NCBI GenBank assembly: GCA_900316205.1
Contig: ONBX01000014.1
Location: 1 to 51,080 of the forward strand
Source: an uncultured Eubacteriales bacterium
GTDB lineage: Bacteria; Bacillota; Clostridia; Oscillospirales; Oscillospiraceae
Length of the DNA: 51,080 bases
Direction: 5' to 3'
A model generated the notes under the pieces. The model was not told the origin of the DNA. It did no database searches and was given only the letters and a program-made list of their open reading frames with translations. A program made the position numbers and the translations under genes. Position 1 is the stretch's first letter, and every line of letters begins with the position of its first letter. This document shows, piece by piece, positions 7,625-16,611 of this stretch.

Positions 7625-7945
7625 GGCGTATCGTGATGCGCCCCTACAGTGGGGGCGGAGGTTCATGCGTAGGGGCGGCGGCTTGTCCCCGCCCGGCGGC
7701 AAACAGGTCTGTAAACAAAAATGGTGCGGCGAATTCGTACAAAGGCCCGAATCCGCTGCACCATTTTATTCCTCCCCCAGCGGGGGAGGATGTCAACGCA
7801 GTTGACAGGTGAGGGAGAAAAGAGCAGACCTTCGGCAATCGTCTCAGCTTCTCCCTCATCCGTCATCCGCCTCTCGGGGGATCGGCGGATGCCACCTTCC
7901 CCCGCTGGGGGAAGGCTTTGGCGGGCACTTCGTGAAGCGCCCCTG
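7625..7945. repeat. REP cluster including composite element copy 1
   Basis: This gene-free stretch starts with a REP (gcgtatcgtgatgcgcccct near 7626). Then come a GTAGGGGCGGC-type stem (about 7661-7700) and a central imperfect palindrome (7717-7767) containing GGTGCGGCGAATTCG and its mismatched mate. It continues with CCTCCCCCAGCGGGGGAGG, a GGCGGATGCCACC motif, and another REP (CTTCGTGAAGCGCCCC, about 7930). The same series, in the same order, recurs at 17,377-17,720. Confidence 0.75.
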
Positions 7946-8003
7946 CGGCGAGAGGGGAGGGCGGAGCTTTTCCAAATTCCGCACTCCGAACTCCGAACTC
8001 CCC

Positions 8004-8049
8004 TTGACAAGCGCGTATATACTGTGTATACTGTGCATACACAGTATAC
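8004..8049 (+). promoter_or_regulatory. Promoter and inverted-repeat operator of the YtrA-type operon
   Basis: TTGACA (8004-8009) and TATACT (8027-8032) are 17 bp apart. GTATACTGTG (8026-8035) and CACAGTATAC (8040-8049) form a perfect 10-bp inverted repeat overlapping the -10 box and start site. A further TATACTGTG direct copy is at 8018-8026. Autorepression by the adjacent GntR protein is the simple reading. Confidence 0.88.
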
Positions 8050-8062
8050 ATGAGGTGCATCC

Positions 8063-8440
8063 ATGACCATCCTGATCGACAACAAAAGCGGCCGGCCCAT
8101 CTATGAGCAGATCGTCTCCCAACTGCGGGAGCAGATCTTCTCCGGCGCCCTGGGAGAGGACGAGGCGCTGCCCTCCATCCGGGACCTGGCAAGGGATCTG
8201 CGCATCAGCGTGATCACCACGAAGCGGGCCTATGAGGAGCTGGCGTCGGCGGGTCTCATCTATACCCTTCCCGGCAAGGGCAGCTTTGTGGCTGCCAAAA
8301 ACATGGAGCTGCTGCGGGAGGAGCACCTGCGGCAGATCGAGGAGCATCTTTCCGCTGCGCTGACCCTGGCCCGCGGGGCGGGTCTGAGCCTTGAGGACCT
8401 GCGGCAGATGCTGGACACTCTGGAGGAGGAAAGCCTATGA
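8063..8440 (+). CDS. GntR-family (YtrA subfamily) transcriptional regulator
   Basis: The 125-residue protein has a winged-helix domain (about 1-75) with the GntR signature: GRPIYEQIVSQLREQI, then LPSIRDLARDL, RISVITTKRAYEELASAGLI and a GKGSFVA wing. The short helical C-terminal tail instead of a large ligand domain is typical of YtrA. Such regulators repress linked ABC exporters induced by cell-wall-active antibiotics. It is first in the operon, overlaps the ABC ATPase gene by 4 nt, and sits right behind a matching operator. Confidence 0.92.
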   Translation: MTILIDNKSGRPIYEQIVSQLREQIFSGALGEDEALPSIRDLARDLRISVITTKRAYEELASAGLIYTLPGKGSFVAAKNMELLREEHLRQIEEHLSAALTLARGAGLSLEDLRQMLDTLEEESL

Positions 8441-9264
8441 ACGCCATTGAACTGAAGGATTTGGAAAAACACTATCGGGACTTTGACCTGCGCATCAGCC
8501 TCAGCCTGCCCCAGGGCTGCATCCTGGGCCTGGTGGGGGAAAACGGCGCCGGCAAAAGCACCACCATCCGCCTGCTGCTGGGCATGACCCAGCCCGACGG
8601 CGGCAGCTTTCAGGTCCTGGGCCAGCCCCGGGCGGACAAGGAGCAGATCGGCGTGGTGCTGGACGAACCGGCCTTCCCCGAATGCCTCACGGCAAAGCAG
8701 GTGGGCAGGATCATGGCCGGCATCTTCTGCAACTGGGACAAGGCGGCCTTTGAGGGCTATCTGAAAAAGCTCTCCCTGCCGGAGAACAAGACCTTCAAGG
8801 AGTTCTCCCGGGGCATGAAGATGAAGCTCTCCATCGCCGTGGCCCTGAGCCACCATCCCAAGCTCCTGGTGCTGGATGAGCCCACCTCCGGCCTGGACCC
8901 TGTCGTGCGGGACGAGGTGGTGGAGCTCTTCGCGGACTTTGCCCGGCAGGAGGACCACTCCGTGCTCATCTCCTCCCACATCGTCAGCGACCTGGAGAAG
9001 CTCTGCGACTATGTGGCCTTCCTTCACAAGGGCCGGCTGCTCCTCTGTGAGGAGCGGGACGCCCTGCGGGAGGAATACGGCCTGGCACAGCTTTCCAAAA
9101 CGGACTTTGACGCCCTGGATCCCGCCGTCGTGGTGGGCGCCCGGCGCAGCCCCTATGGGGTCTCGGCCATCCTGCGGAGAGAGGACGCCCCAGCGGGGAT
9201 CCCCATGGAGCCGGTGAGCATCGAGGACCTGTTTATTCTGATGGTAAAGGGGGAAGCGCAATGA
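8437..9264 (+). CDS. ABC transporter ATP-binding protein
   Basis: The 275-residue ATPase has Walker A GENGAGKST near residue 37, signature FSRGMKMKLS near 125, Walker B LLVLDEP near 147 and the switch histidine in SSHI. It belongs to the class partnered with ABC-2 permeases, and the permease gene overlaps its stop by 4 nt. With the YtrA-type regulator it probably forms an efflux or envelope-stress system. The substrate cannot be read from sequence. Confidence 0.92.
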   Translation: MNAIELKDLEKHYRDFDLRISLSLPQGCILGLVGENGAGKSTTIRLLLGMTQPDGGSFQVLGQPRADKEQIGVVLDEPAFPECLTAKQVGRIMAGIFCNWDKAAFEGYLKKLSLPENKTFKEFSRGMKMKLSIAVALSHHPKLLVLDEPTSGLDPVVRDEVVELFADFARQEDHSVLISSHIVSDLEKLCDYVAFLHKGRLLLCEERDALREEYGLAQLSKTDFDALDPAVVVGARRSPYGVSAILRREDAPAGIPMEPVSIEDLFILMVKGEAQ

Positions 9265-9878
9265 TCGGTCTGCTTCGAAAAGATCTGTACATGGCCTGGG
9301 CCTACTGCAAGACCTTTATCCTGATCCTGGCGGTGTTCATCGCCGTGGGCCTTTCGGGAGAGGAGAACAGCTTTTTCATCCTCTATCCCATGATCATCGG
9401 CATGATGCTGCCGGTGAGTCTCATTTCCTATGATGAGCGCTTCAAATGGCACCTGGCCTGCGATGCCATGCCTGTGAGCCGGGCCAAAGTCGTGTCCTCC
9501 AAGTATATCCTGACCCTGCTGACGGTGTTGCTGGTCTTTGTCTTCACCATGCTGGCCCAGTGGTTCCGCCTGGCGAGGACGGGCAGTGTGGAGCGGCTCT
9601 GGGAGCTGCCCGGGCTGCTGCTGCCCATGGGCCTGGTGGGCCCTGCCATCCTGATGCCGGTGATCTTCCGGCTGGGCGTGGAGAAGGGACGGCTCTTCTA
9701 CTTCGTCCTGGTGGGCGCGGTCTGTGCCGCGGCGGTGATCTTCAGCTCCGGCCAGAATCCCGTGAATCCCGCCGCCCGGATTGCCCTTCCCGGCTGGATC
9801 ACGATCCTGGTGAGCCTTGCCATCTTCCTGCTGTCCTGGCCCCTCTCCATTGCCCTATACAAGAAAAGGGAGCTGTGA
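9261..9878 (+). CDS. ABC-2 type permease
   Basis: The 205-residue integral membrane protein shows about six hydrophobic segments, with the SYDERFKWHLACDAMPVSR loop typical of small ABC-2 permeases from YtrA-type operons. It is the last gene of the operon and ends 18 bp before a terminator. It would form the membrane path for the ATPase encoded just upstream. Confidence 0.88.
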   Translation: MIGLLRKDLYMAWAYCKTFILILAVFIAVGLSGEENSFFILYPMIIGMMLPVSLISYDERFKWHLACDAMPVSRAKVVSSKYILTLLTVLLVFVFTMLAQWFRLARTGSVERLWELPGLLLPMGLVGPAILMPVIFRLGVEKGRLFYFVLVGAVCAAAVIFSSGQNPVNPAARIALPGWITILVSLAIFLLSWPLSIALYKKREL

Positions 9879-9896
9879 TGTGCCCCTTCAAAGCGA

Positions 9897-9920
9897 ACAC
9901 CCCACCGAAAGGTGGGGTGT
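9897..9920. terminator. Shared terminator hairpin between convergent genes
   Basis: A perfect 10-bp stem ACACCCCACC/GGTGGGGTGT with a GAAA loop lies between the permease stop and the end of the convergent minus-strand gene. T tracts are weak on both sides. Confidence 0.65.
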
Positions 9921-9938
9921 CGTGCGTTCTGTGGGGGA

Positions 9939-10784
9939 TCAGGCGTCATCTGCGCCTGCGCCGGGGGTCACATCTGCAGGCGCAGCAGGTTCGGGATGGC
10001 GTGGCGGATAGACTTCCTCCGGCTGAGGCGCGGCAGCTGCGGCCTCCGCGGCGAGCAGGGCCTCCAGCTCTCCGGTGAGACGCTGGCCGTCCCATTCGTA
10101 GTCCAGACCGCAGAGCAGCTCCAGGATCATGTCCGTCAGGGTGGCCACCAGCTGGAACACGGAGAAGGCGATGAGGCCGATGAAGAGATAGGACAGGATG
10201 TACTTGAAGTCCCAGTCCTCGCTCTGGGGCTTCACGATGAAGAGGGTGTAGACCACGGCGGCGGCAAAGGCGGCCATGATGAGAAAGCCGGAGAGCAGGG
10301 TCCAGTTGGCCTTGCGGCTTCGGGTGGTTTTGGAGAGCTCCCGGACGTCGTCCAGCAGCACCTGGGGATCCTCCGTCTCCGGCGGCGCGGGCTTTTTTGC
10401 AAGGAGAAAGCAAAGACGCAGCAAAAGGGCCAGCAGCATGCACACAAGGGGCGGCACCAGCACGGCGGCGGCAAGGCCCCAAAGCTCAGGCAGCTTCAGC
10501 TGCAGTCCGAAGCGCTGGGGCAGGGTCTCAAAGCAGAAGACCAGGACCTCCTTCACATGGGGGAGCCGTTCCAGCGCGGCCCGGTAGGGTTCGCCGGTGA
10601 ATCGATCGTAGAGACCCACCGAGGAGAGGATCATCATGGGCGTGTGCAGCAGAAAGCACAGAAAGCCCAGCAGACCGGAGAGAAGCTTCCGGCGGCGGAC
10701 CCGGGTTTTCAGCCGGGCAAAGGAAGCGGCAAGGTCGGGGAGATTTTCCCGGCTGAGGGGACGCGCATAAGACAGAAACAGCAT
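9939..10784 (-). CDS. Hypothetical membrane protein, 281 aa
   Basis: ATG 10784 is chosen because GGAGG lies about 8 nt upstream; the frame extends 17 codons further without a ribosome binding site. The protein has two hydrophobic segments near residues 40-60 and 105-130 and two near 175-200 and 215-240. It ends in an Ala/Pro/Glu-rich disordered tail of about 40 residues. A basic stretch KTRVRRRK precedes the first membrane segment. I do not recognise a family. It is convergent with the ABC operon and divergent from the acyltransferase gene. Confidence 0.75.
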   Translation of the reverse strand: MLFLSYARPLSRENLPDLAASFARLKTRVRRRKLLSGLLGFLCFLLHTPMMILSSVGLYDRFTGEPYRAALERLPHVKEVLVFCFETLPQRFGLQLKLPELWGLAAAVLVPPLVCMLLALLLRLCFLLAKKPAPPETEDPQVLLDDVRELSKTTRSRKANWTLLSGFLIMAAFAAAVVYTLFIVKPQSEDWDFKYILSYLFIGLIAFSVFQLVATLTDMILELLCGLDYEWDGQRLTGELEALLAAEAAAAAPQPEEVYPPRHPEPAAPADVTPGAGADDA

Positions 10785-10966
10785 GGCGTGATCCTCCACT
10801 TCTGCAAGGCTTATCTTTATGATCCAGTTTAGCACGGGCCTTTTGGCATTGCAAGGAGACTGCGGGAATAAAATCTTTCATTTTTTGAAGGGAAAATCTG
10901 TTCACGGGGGAAAACTTATGATATAGTTGATTGCATACAAGGAAAACCGCGGAGAGGAGGAGCCCT

Positions 10967-12175
10967 ATGGAGGAAAAACAGCAGCGCTGGTGCCTGGAGC
11001 GGCACAAGCGGGTTCGGAAGATCTTTGCCTTTCCCATCTGGGCGCTGACCCATCTGCGCTACCCGGTGCAGATCGAGAAGGCCCCGGACGACAGCCAGGC
11101 CCTGATCCTCTTCAACCACCAGACCGCCCTGGACCAGTTCCTGGTGGGCCTGGCCTTTCCCCAGCCGGTGTACTATGTGGCCTCGGAGGATCTGTTTTCC
11201 ATCGGGCCCCTGGCCCGGGCCATGGAATATCTGGTGGCCCCCATCCCCATCAAAAAACAGTCCACGGACATCCGGGCGGTGAAGACCTGCCTGCGGGTGG
11301 CCAAAGAGGGCGGCAGCATCGCCATCGCCCCGGAGGGGAACCGGACCTACAGCGGCCGCCCCTGCTATATGAACCCGGCCATCGGCTCCCTTGCCAAAAA
11401 GCTCAGGCTCCCGGTGCTGCTCTTTCGCATCGAGGGGGGCTACGGCGTCCACCCCCGCTGGAGCGACGGGGTGCGCAGGGGCCCCATGCGGGCCTATGTG
11501 GCGGAGCGGATCGAGCCGGAGGAGCTGAAAAGCATGACGCCCGCCCAGATCTATGAGCGGATCCGCCGGGGACTGGATGTGGACGAGACGAAGCTCCCCG
11601 GACGCTACCGGGGACGGAACAAGGCGGAGTATCTGGAGCGGATGCTCTATGTTTGCCCGAAATGCGGTCTGAGCCGCTTCGAGAGCCGGGGCGATACCGT
11701 TCGCTGCCTGAGCTGCGGCCTGGAGGCACGTTACGGGGAGGACAAGACCTTTGAAAGCGCCGACCCCGCCTTCCCCTATCGCTTCGCCGCGGACTGGTAT
11801 CAGGCCCAGGAGGATTTCGTGAACGCCCTGGACACCAGGGACTGGCTCGAAAAGCCTCTCTATCGGGACAGGGCGGACCTCTCCCGGGTGCTGCTCTACA
11901 AGCGGAAGGAGCTTTTGCGAAAAAACTGCGATGTGGCCCTCTACGGGGACCGGATCGTGCTCGACGAGGGGACCGAGCGGGAGCTGCGGCTGCCCTTTGA
12001 AGAGCTCTCCACCGTGACGGTGCTGGGAAGGAACAAGCTGAACCTCTACCATGGGGAGGAACTCTATCAGCTCAAGGGAGACAAGCGCTTCAATGCGCTG
12101 AAATACGTACAGATCTGCGCGCGCAGCAAAAATATTGCCAGGGGGGATCTTGATGACAAATTTTTGGGACTCTAA
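10967..12175 (+). CDS. PlsC-type acyltransferase with C-terminal zinc ribbon
   Basis: The 402-residue protein starts at ATG 10967 after GAGGAGGAG. Its N-terminal half has the acyltransferase HX4D motif in NHQTALD (near residue 47) and the substrate motif APEGNRTYSG (near 125), as in 1-acylglycerol-3-phosphate acyltransferases. A four-Cys zinc ribbon (CPKCG...CLSCG) sits near residues 228-249, followed by about 150 residues of unknown fold. The zinc ribbon and the tail are unusual for PlsC. Its 3' end overlaps the symporter gene by 23 nt, so the two are co-translated. Substrate unknown. Confidence 0.85.
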   Translation: MEEKQQRWCLERHKRVRKIFAFPIWALTHLRYPVQIEKAPDDSQALILFNHQTALDQFLVGLAFPQPVYYVASEDLFSIGPLARAMEYLVAPIPIKKQSTDIRAVKTCLRVAKEGGSIAIAPEGNRTYSGRPCYMNPAIGSLAKKLRLPVLLFRIEGGYGVHPRWSDGVRRGPMRAYVAERIEPEELKSMTPAQIYERIRRGLDVDETKLPGRYRGRNKAEYLERMLYVCPKCGLSRFESRGDTVRCLSCGLEARYGEDKTFESADPAFPYRFAADWYQAQEDFVNALDTRDWLEKPLYRDRADLSRVLLYKRKELLRKNCDVALYGDRIVLDEGTERELRLPFEELSTVTVLGRNKLNLYHGEELYQLKGDKRFNALKYVQICARSKNIARGDLDDKFLGL

Positions 12176-13544
12176 CGTATGGGGCTTTTTCAACGTGGTT
12201 GCGCTGCTGCTGGTGAGTCTGCTGGCAGCCAATGCCCTGAAGCGGGCCTTTCGCTTCCTGGAGGCGTCCCTGATCCCCACCTCGGTGCTGGCGGGCGCCC
12301 TGCTGCTGCTCATTTCCGAGGCGGTGCGGATCATTACCGGGGTGGAGATCTTCGAGACCGCCTTCTTTGACGGCCGGGGCATCGAGCATATGGAGCTGCT
12401 GACCTATCACATGCTGGGCCTGGGCTTTGTGGCCTCCACCTTCAAAAGCGCAAGCGGCAAGCTGGGGAAAAAGCGGACGGGGGAGATCTTTGACACCGGC
12501 GTCACCACCGTGTCCAACTATCTGATCCAGGGCGTGCTGGGTCTTGTCATCTCCCTGATCGCGGTGCTGGTGATCAAGGACTTCTTCCCGGCGGCGGGGG
12601 TGCTGCTGCCCTTCGGCTACGGCCAGGGCACCGGCCAGGCCATGAATTACGGCAATATCTATGAGACCCAGTACGGCTTCGCGGGGGGCAAAAGCTTCGG
12701 CCTGACCATCGCGGCCCTGGGCTTCCTCTCCGCCAGCATCGGCGGCGTCATCCACCTGAACATCCTGCGCCGTCAGGGCAAGATCAAAGCCCGGCGGAAT
12801 CAGGAGGGCGGGCTCCGCTCCGAGGAGATCCAGTCCGCCAACGAGATCCCCATGATGGACAGCATCGATAAAATGACCATCCAGGTGGCCCTGGTGGCCG
12901 CGGCCTATCTGCTGGCCTATCTCTTCATGCTGGGCCTTGGCGCGCTGCTGCCCGGGATGAAGGCCGTGGTCTACGGCTTCAACTTCCTGCTGGGCGTGCT
13001 GGCCGCCTCCCTCATCAAGCTCTCTCTGCGCCTTCTCAAAAAGGCCGGGGTCGTGAAGCGGGACTATGTGAACAGCTTTCTTATGACAAGAGTCAGCAAT
13101 TTCTGCTTCGATCTCATGGTGGTGGCGGGCATCGCCGCCATCCGCCTGGGCGTGCTGGAGCGCTACTGGGGCGTCATCCTCATCATGGGCGTCCTGGGCG
13201 CGGTGCTCACCTACTACTACAACCGCCTTGTGGCCAAAAAGCTCTTCCCGGACTATGAGCAGGAGCAGTTTCTCATGATGTACGGCATGCTCACCGGCAC
13301 GGCCAGCACCGGCACCATCCTCCTGCGGGAGATCGACGAGGACTTCCGCACCCCCGCGGCGGACAATATGGTGTATCAGAACTTCCCCGCCATCGTCTTC
13401 GGCTTCCCCATGATGCTGCTGGCCACTCTGGCTCCGAAAAAGCCGGTGCTGACCCTCGTCATCCTGGCTCTCTTCTTCGCCGCGATGAACGTGATCCTCT
13501 TCCGGCGCAGCATCTTCAAGCGGAAAGGGCAGCAAGGCAGATGA
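12153..13544 (+). CDS. GltS-like sodium/carboxylate symporter
   Basis: The 463-residue polytopic protein starts at ATG 12153 behind GGGGGGAT (12141-12148). It has two halves of several hydrophobic segments with the glycine-rich hairpins FGYGQGTGQAMNYG and GMLTGTASTGTILLREID, which match the repeated reentrant loops of the ESS/GltS glutamate:sodium symporter family. It should move an anionic amino acid or dicarboxylate across the cytoplasmic membrane. Sequence differs enough from classic GltS that I leave the symbol empty. Confidence 0.8.
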   Translation: MTNFWDSNVWGFFNVVALLLVSLLAANALKRAFRFLEASLIPTSVLAGALLLLISEAVRIITGVEIFETAFFDGRGIEHMELLTYHMLGLGFVASTFKSASGKLGKKRTGEIFDTGVTTVSNYLIQGVLGLVISLIAVLVIKDFFPAAGVLLPFGYGQGTGQAMNYGNIYETQYGFAGGKSFGLTIAALGFLSASIGGVIHLNILRRQGKIKARRNQEGGLRSEEIQSANEIPMMDSIDKMTIQVALVAAAYLLAYLFMLGLGALLPGMKAVVYGFNFLLGVLAASLIKLSLRLLKKAGVVKRDYVNSFLMTRVSNFCFDLMVVAGIAAIRLGVLERYWGVILIMGVLGAVLTYYYNRLVAKKLFPDYEQEQFLMMYGMLTGTASTGTILLREIDEDFRTPAADNMVYQNFPAIVFGFPMMLLATLAPKKPVLTLVILALFFAAMNVILFRRSIFKRKGQQGR

Positions 13545-13630
13545 GGTCTCGCCCCCTGTAGGGGACGGCGGCCTCGACGTCCCGGCGGAACGGGCTCGCT
13601 GCAAAATACGCGCATAGCCCGGTCAGCACC

Positions 13631-13773
13631 GTAGGGGAGGGGCTTGCCCCTCCCGGCAGCAGGAAACATGGATCCAGGAAAAGGTTCGGCGAATTCGTAC
13701 AAGCTGCGAATTCGCCGAACCTTTTCTTAATTTGGCCAGGTTCCGCCGGGAGGGCACAAGGCCCTCCCCTACG
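13631..13773. repeat. Composite REP-palindrome-REP element, copy 2 (most symmetric)
   Basis: The outer arms are GTAGGGGAGGGGCTTGCCCC at 13631 and the inverted equivalent ending CCCTCCCCTACG at 13773; each arm also folds on itself. The centre is a perfect 19-bp inverted repeat (13680-13698 with 13708-13726) containing GGCGAATTCG. The rest of 13545-14110 has only short palindromes and a direct repeat CGGTTTTGTGCGA (near 13985 and 14037). No gene is seen. Confidence 0.8.
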
Positions 13774-14110
13774 TAATGATCAGAGGTTTGCGCTCTTCTT
13801 CGTATTTTGCAGCACACCCTTTTCTTCTTTCCCGCCCGTTGGGGGAAGCACAGCTGGCCGCCGAGGGCGGCGGCCTCTACAAAGGAAACGGGACTGAGCG
13901 CGCAGGGAGAGTTCCCCAGATCGCTCCGTTTTTTCCCCGGGCATTGCTGCACCCCGGCTTCGATGACGGCTCCCGGGCGGGGCGGCGGTTTTGTGCGAAA
14001 AACACAGAAATCCTCCCTTCGCCCTTGCGGAAACGACGGTTTTGTGCGATATTAAAAGTAAGAGAATAAATGAGCATCGCGGCGGGCTGCGCCTGCCGGA
14101 AGGAGGAGTC

Positions 14111-16102
14111 ATGAAGGTCCAGAAGAACTACAGTGAAGAGGAACTGCGCTATCTGCGGCTGCTGGCCCGCCAGTTTCCCACCGTGCGGGAGGCGGGACGG
14201 GAGATCATCAATCTCCAGGCCATCCAGAGCCTGCCCAAGGGCTGTGAGCACTTTATCTCCGACGTGCACGGGGAGTATGAGGCCTTTGAGCACATCCTGA
14301 ATTCCTGCTCCGGGGTGATCCGGGAGCGGCTGGACCTGCTGTTTAAGGACAGCATCCCCCGGGCGGAGCTGGACCAGCTTGCCACCCTGATCTATTACCC
14401 GGAGGAGAAGATGGCGGATCTGCGCCCCCAAATCCAGGATCTGGACGAGTGGTACCGCATCACCCTCCACCGCCTGGTGGAGGTCTGCCGGGCCGTCACC
14501 TCCCGCTACTCCCGCTCCAAGGTGCGCAAGGCCATCCCCCAGGGCTTTGAGTATATCGTGGAGGAGCTGCTCCATGTGAACGATGAGGAGAAGGACAAGC
14601 GGGATTACTACAAAAACATCATCGCCACCATCGTGGAGATCGGACAGGCGCCGGACTTCATCAAGGCCCTCTGCACCCTGATCAAGTGGGCGGCGGTGGA
14701 CCACCTGCACCTGGTGGGCGACATCTTTGACCGTGGTCCCAGGGCGGACATCATCATGGACGCCCTGCTGCGGCACCACAGCGTGGACATCCAGTGGGGC
14801 AACCACGACGTGCTGTGGATGGGCGCCGCCTCCGGCAGCCGCACCCTGGTGGCGACGGTGCTGGCAAACTCCATCCACTACAACAACCTGGAGGTGGTGG
14901 AGACCGGCTACGGCATCAGCCTGCGCCCTCTCTCGGTGTTTGCAAACGAGGTCTACCAGAGCTGCGACGTGTCCCGCTTCGCAGTGAAGCTCACCGGGGA
15001 CGACGCCGGACGCTACAGCGAAAAGGACAAGCTCCTCTCCGCCCGGATGCACAAGGCCATCACCGTGATCCTCTTTAAATTGGAGGGGCAGAAGATCCTG
15101 CGCCATCCGGAGTACGGCATGGCCGACCGGCTTCTGCTGGACAAGATCGATTACGAAAACCGCTGCATCACCATCGACGGCAGGACCTATGCTCTGGAGG
15201 ACACGGACTTCCCCACGGTGGACCCGGCGGATCCCTATGCCCTCACGGCGGAGGAGGAAGCGGTCATCGACCAGCTGACGGCCTCCTTCCAGCGCAGTGA
15301 GAAGCTGCAGCGCCACGTCCACTTCCTCTATGCCAAGGGCAGCCTCTACAAGATCTACAACGGAAACCTGCTCTTCCACGGCTGCATCCCCCTGGACGAG
15401 AAGGGGGAGTTCCTCTCCTTCTGCCTGGACGGCAAAGAGCGCCGGGGCAAGGACTTTCTGGACTACGCCGACAAGGCGGCCCGCCAGGCCTATTACTACC
15501 GGCCCGACTCCCCGGAGCGAAAGCTGGGCATGGACTTTCTCTGGTTCCTCTGGGCGGGACGCAACAGCCCCATCTTCGGCCGGGACCGGATGACCACCTT
15601 CGAGCGGCGGCTCATCAAGGACGAGAGCGCCTGGACCGAGCCGAAAAATGCCTACTACACCCTGTATAACGACCCGGAGGTCTGCCAGCGTCTGCTGAAG
15701 GAGTTTGGCCTGGAGGGGCCCCACTGCCACATCATCAACGGCCACGTGCCCGTGCGCACCAAGAAAGGGGAGAGCCCCATCAAGGGGGGCGGCAAGCTCA
15801 TCGTCATCGACGGCGGCTTCTGCAAGGCCTATCAGCCTACCTCCGGCATCGCGGGCTACACCCTCATCTACAATTCCCACTCCTTCCGCATCGTGGCCCA
15901 CCAGCCCTTCTCCGGCAAGGAGCGGGCCATCCGGGAGAACCTGGGCATCGCCCACTCCACCGAGATCTTCGAGCGCCTGGAATCCCGGGAGAAGGTGGAG
16001 GAGACAGACGTGGGCCGGGAGCTGGAGCGGCAGATCGCCGATCTCCGGGCCCTGCTGGACGCCTACCGGGACGGCGTGGTGAAGGAAGAGCATCGGGGCT
16101 GA
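14111..16102 (+). CDS. fbp: Fructose-1,6-bisphosphatase, class III
   Basis: ATG 14111 follows AAGGAGGAG closely, giving 663 residues, near the usual length of about 640-670 for this class. Metallophosphatase-type motifs are clear: SDVHGEYEAF (near residue 50), GDIFDRGPRADI (near 202) and WGNHDVLWMG (near 230), with IINGHVPVR near the C-terminus. The enzyme hydrolyses fructose-1,6-bisphosphate in gluconeogenesis. No promoter of consensus quality is visible in the 60 bp upstream. A GNAT gene follows after 17 nt. Confidence 0.95.
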   Translation: MKVQKNYSEEELRYLRLLARQFPTVREAGREIINLQAIQSLPKGCEHFISDVHGEYEAFEHILNSCSGVIRERLDLLFKDSIPRAELDQLATLIYYPEEKMADLRPQIQDLDEWYRITLHRLVEVCRAVTSRYSRSKVRKAIPQGFEYIVEELLHVNDEEKDKRDYYKNIIATIVEIGQAPDFIKALCTLIKWAAVDHLHLVGDIFDRGPRADIIMDALLRHHSVDIQWGNHDVLWMGAASGSRTLVATVLANSIHYNNLEVVETGYGISLRPLSVFANEVYQSCDVSRFAVKLTGDDAGRYSEKDKLLSARMHKAITVILFKLEGQKILRHPEYGMADRLLLDKIDYENRCITIDGRTYALEDTDFPTVDPADPYALTAEEEAVIDQLTASFQRSEKLQRHVHFLYAKGSLYKIYNGNLLFHGCIPLDEKGEFLSFCLDGKERRGKDFLDYADKAARQAYYYRPDSPERKLGMDFLWFLWAGRNSPIFGRDRMTTFERRLIKDESAWTEPKNAYYTLYNDPEVCQRLLKEFGLEGPHCHIINGHVPVRTKKGESPIKGGGKLIVIDGGFCKAYQPTSGIAGYTLIYNSHSFRIVAHQPFSGKERAIRENLGIAHSTEIFERLESREKVEETDVGRELERQIADLRALLDAYRDGVVKEEHRG

Positions 16103-16119
16103 GAGAGGAGAGCAAGGCC

Positions 16120-16599
16120 ATGGATATCGTCATCAAAAAGATGGAGACTGAGGCGGAGATCCGGGGCAAGGCCTATGTACACTGGCGTGCCTGGCAGGAA
16201 GCCTATCCCGGCCTGGTGAGCCGGGAATACCTGGAAAAGCTCAGTCTGGAGAAGTGCGAGCAGATGGCCTTCCGCTTCCCGGAGAACACCTTGGTGGCCA
16301 AGGAGGGGGAGCGGGTGCTGGGCTTTGTCTGCTATGGCCAGCGGGCCGACGAGGCCCCGGGGGTCGGAGAGATCTTTGCCCTCTATGTGCTGGCGGAGCG
16401 CTACGGCACAGGGCTTGGCCGGAGACTGATGGACGCGGGGCTTGCAGAGCTCGACGCCTGTGACCAGATCCGCCTCTGGGTGCTGAAGGGAAACGCCCGG
16501 GCCATCCGTTTCTATGAAAAATGCGGCTTTCAGCCGGACGGTGAGGAGAAGGAGCTTCCCGCCCTTTCCGCCCGTGAGATCCGCATGAGTAAACGCTGA
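16120..16599 (+). CDS. GNAT-family N-acetyltransferase
   Basis: The 159-residue protein has the GNAT core: a mixed N-terminal region, beta strand GEIFALYVL, the acetyl-CoA loop RYGTGLGRRLMD (near residue 94) and the C-terminal NARAIRFYEKCGF motif. The acceptor substrate is not predictable. It lies 17 nt after fbp and 12 nt before the hydrolase gene, so it is probably in one transcript with both. Confidence 0.9.
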   Translation: MDIVIKKMETEAEIRGKAYVHWRAWQEAYPGLVSREYLEKLSLEKCEQMAFRFPENTLVAKEGERVLGFVCYGQRADEAPGVGEIFALYVLAERYGTGLGRRLMDAGLAELDACDQIRLWVLKGNARAIRFYEKCGFQPDGEEKELPALSAREIRMSKR

Positions 16600-16611
16600 A
16601 GAGGAAAGAAT

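Noticed and set aside
7644-8100. Several short minus-strand ORFs across the REP cluster
   Set aside because: They come from repeat sequence, lack ribosome binding sites and recur wherever the repeat occurs.
13877-16093. A 738-aa open frame antisense to fbp
   Set aside because: It mirrors the well-supported fbp gene, and its translation has no family motif or start signal.
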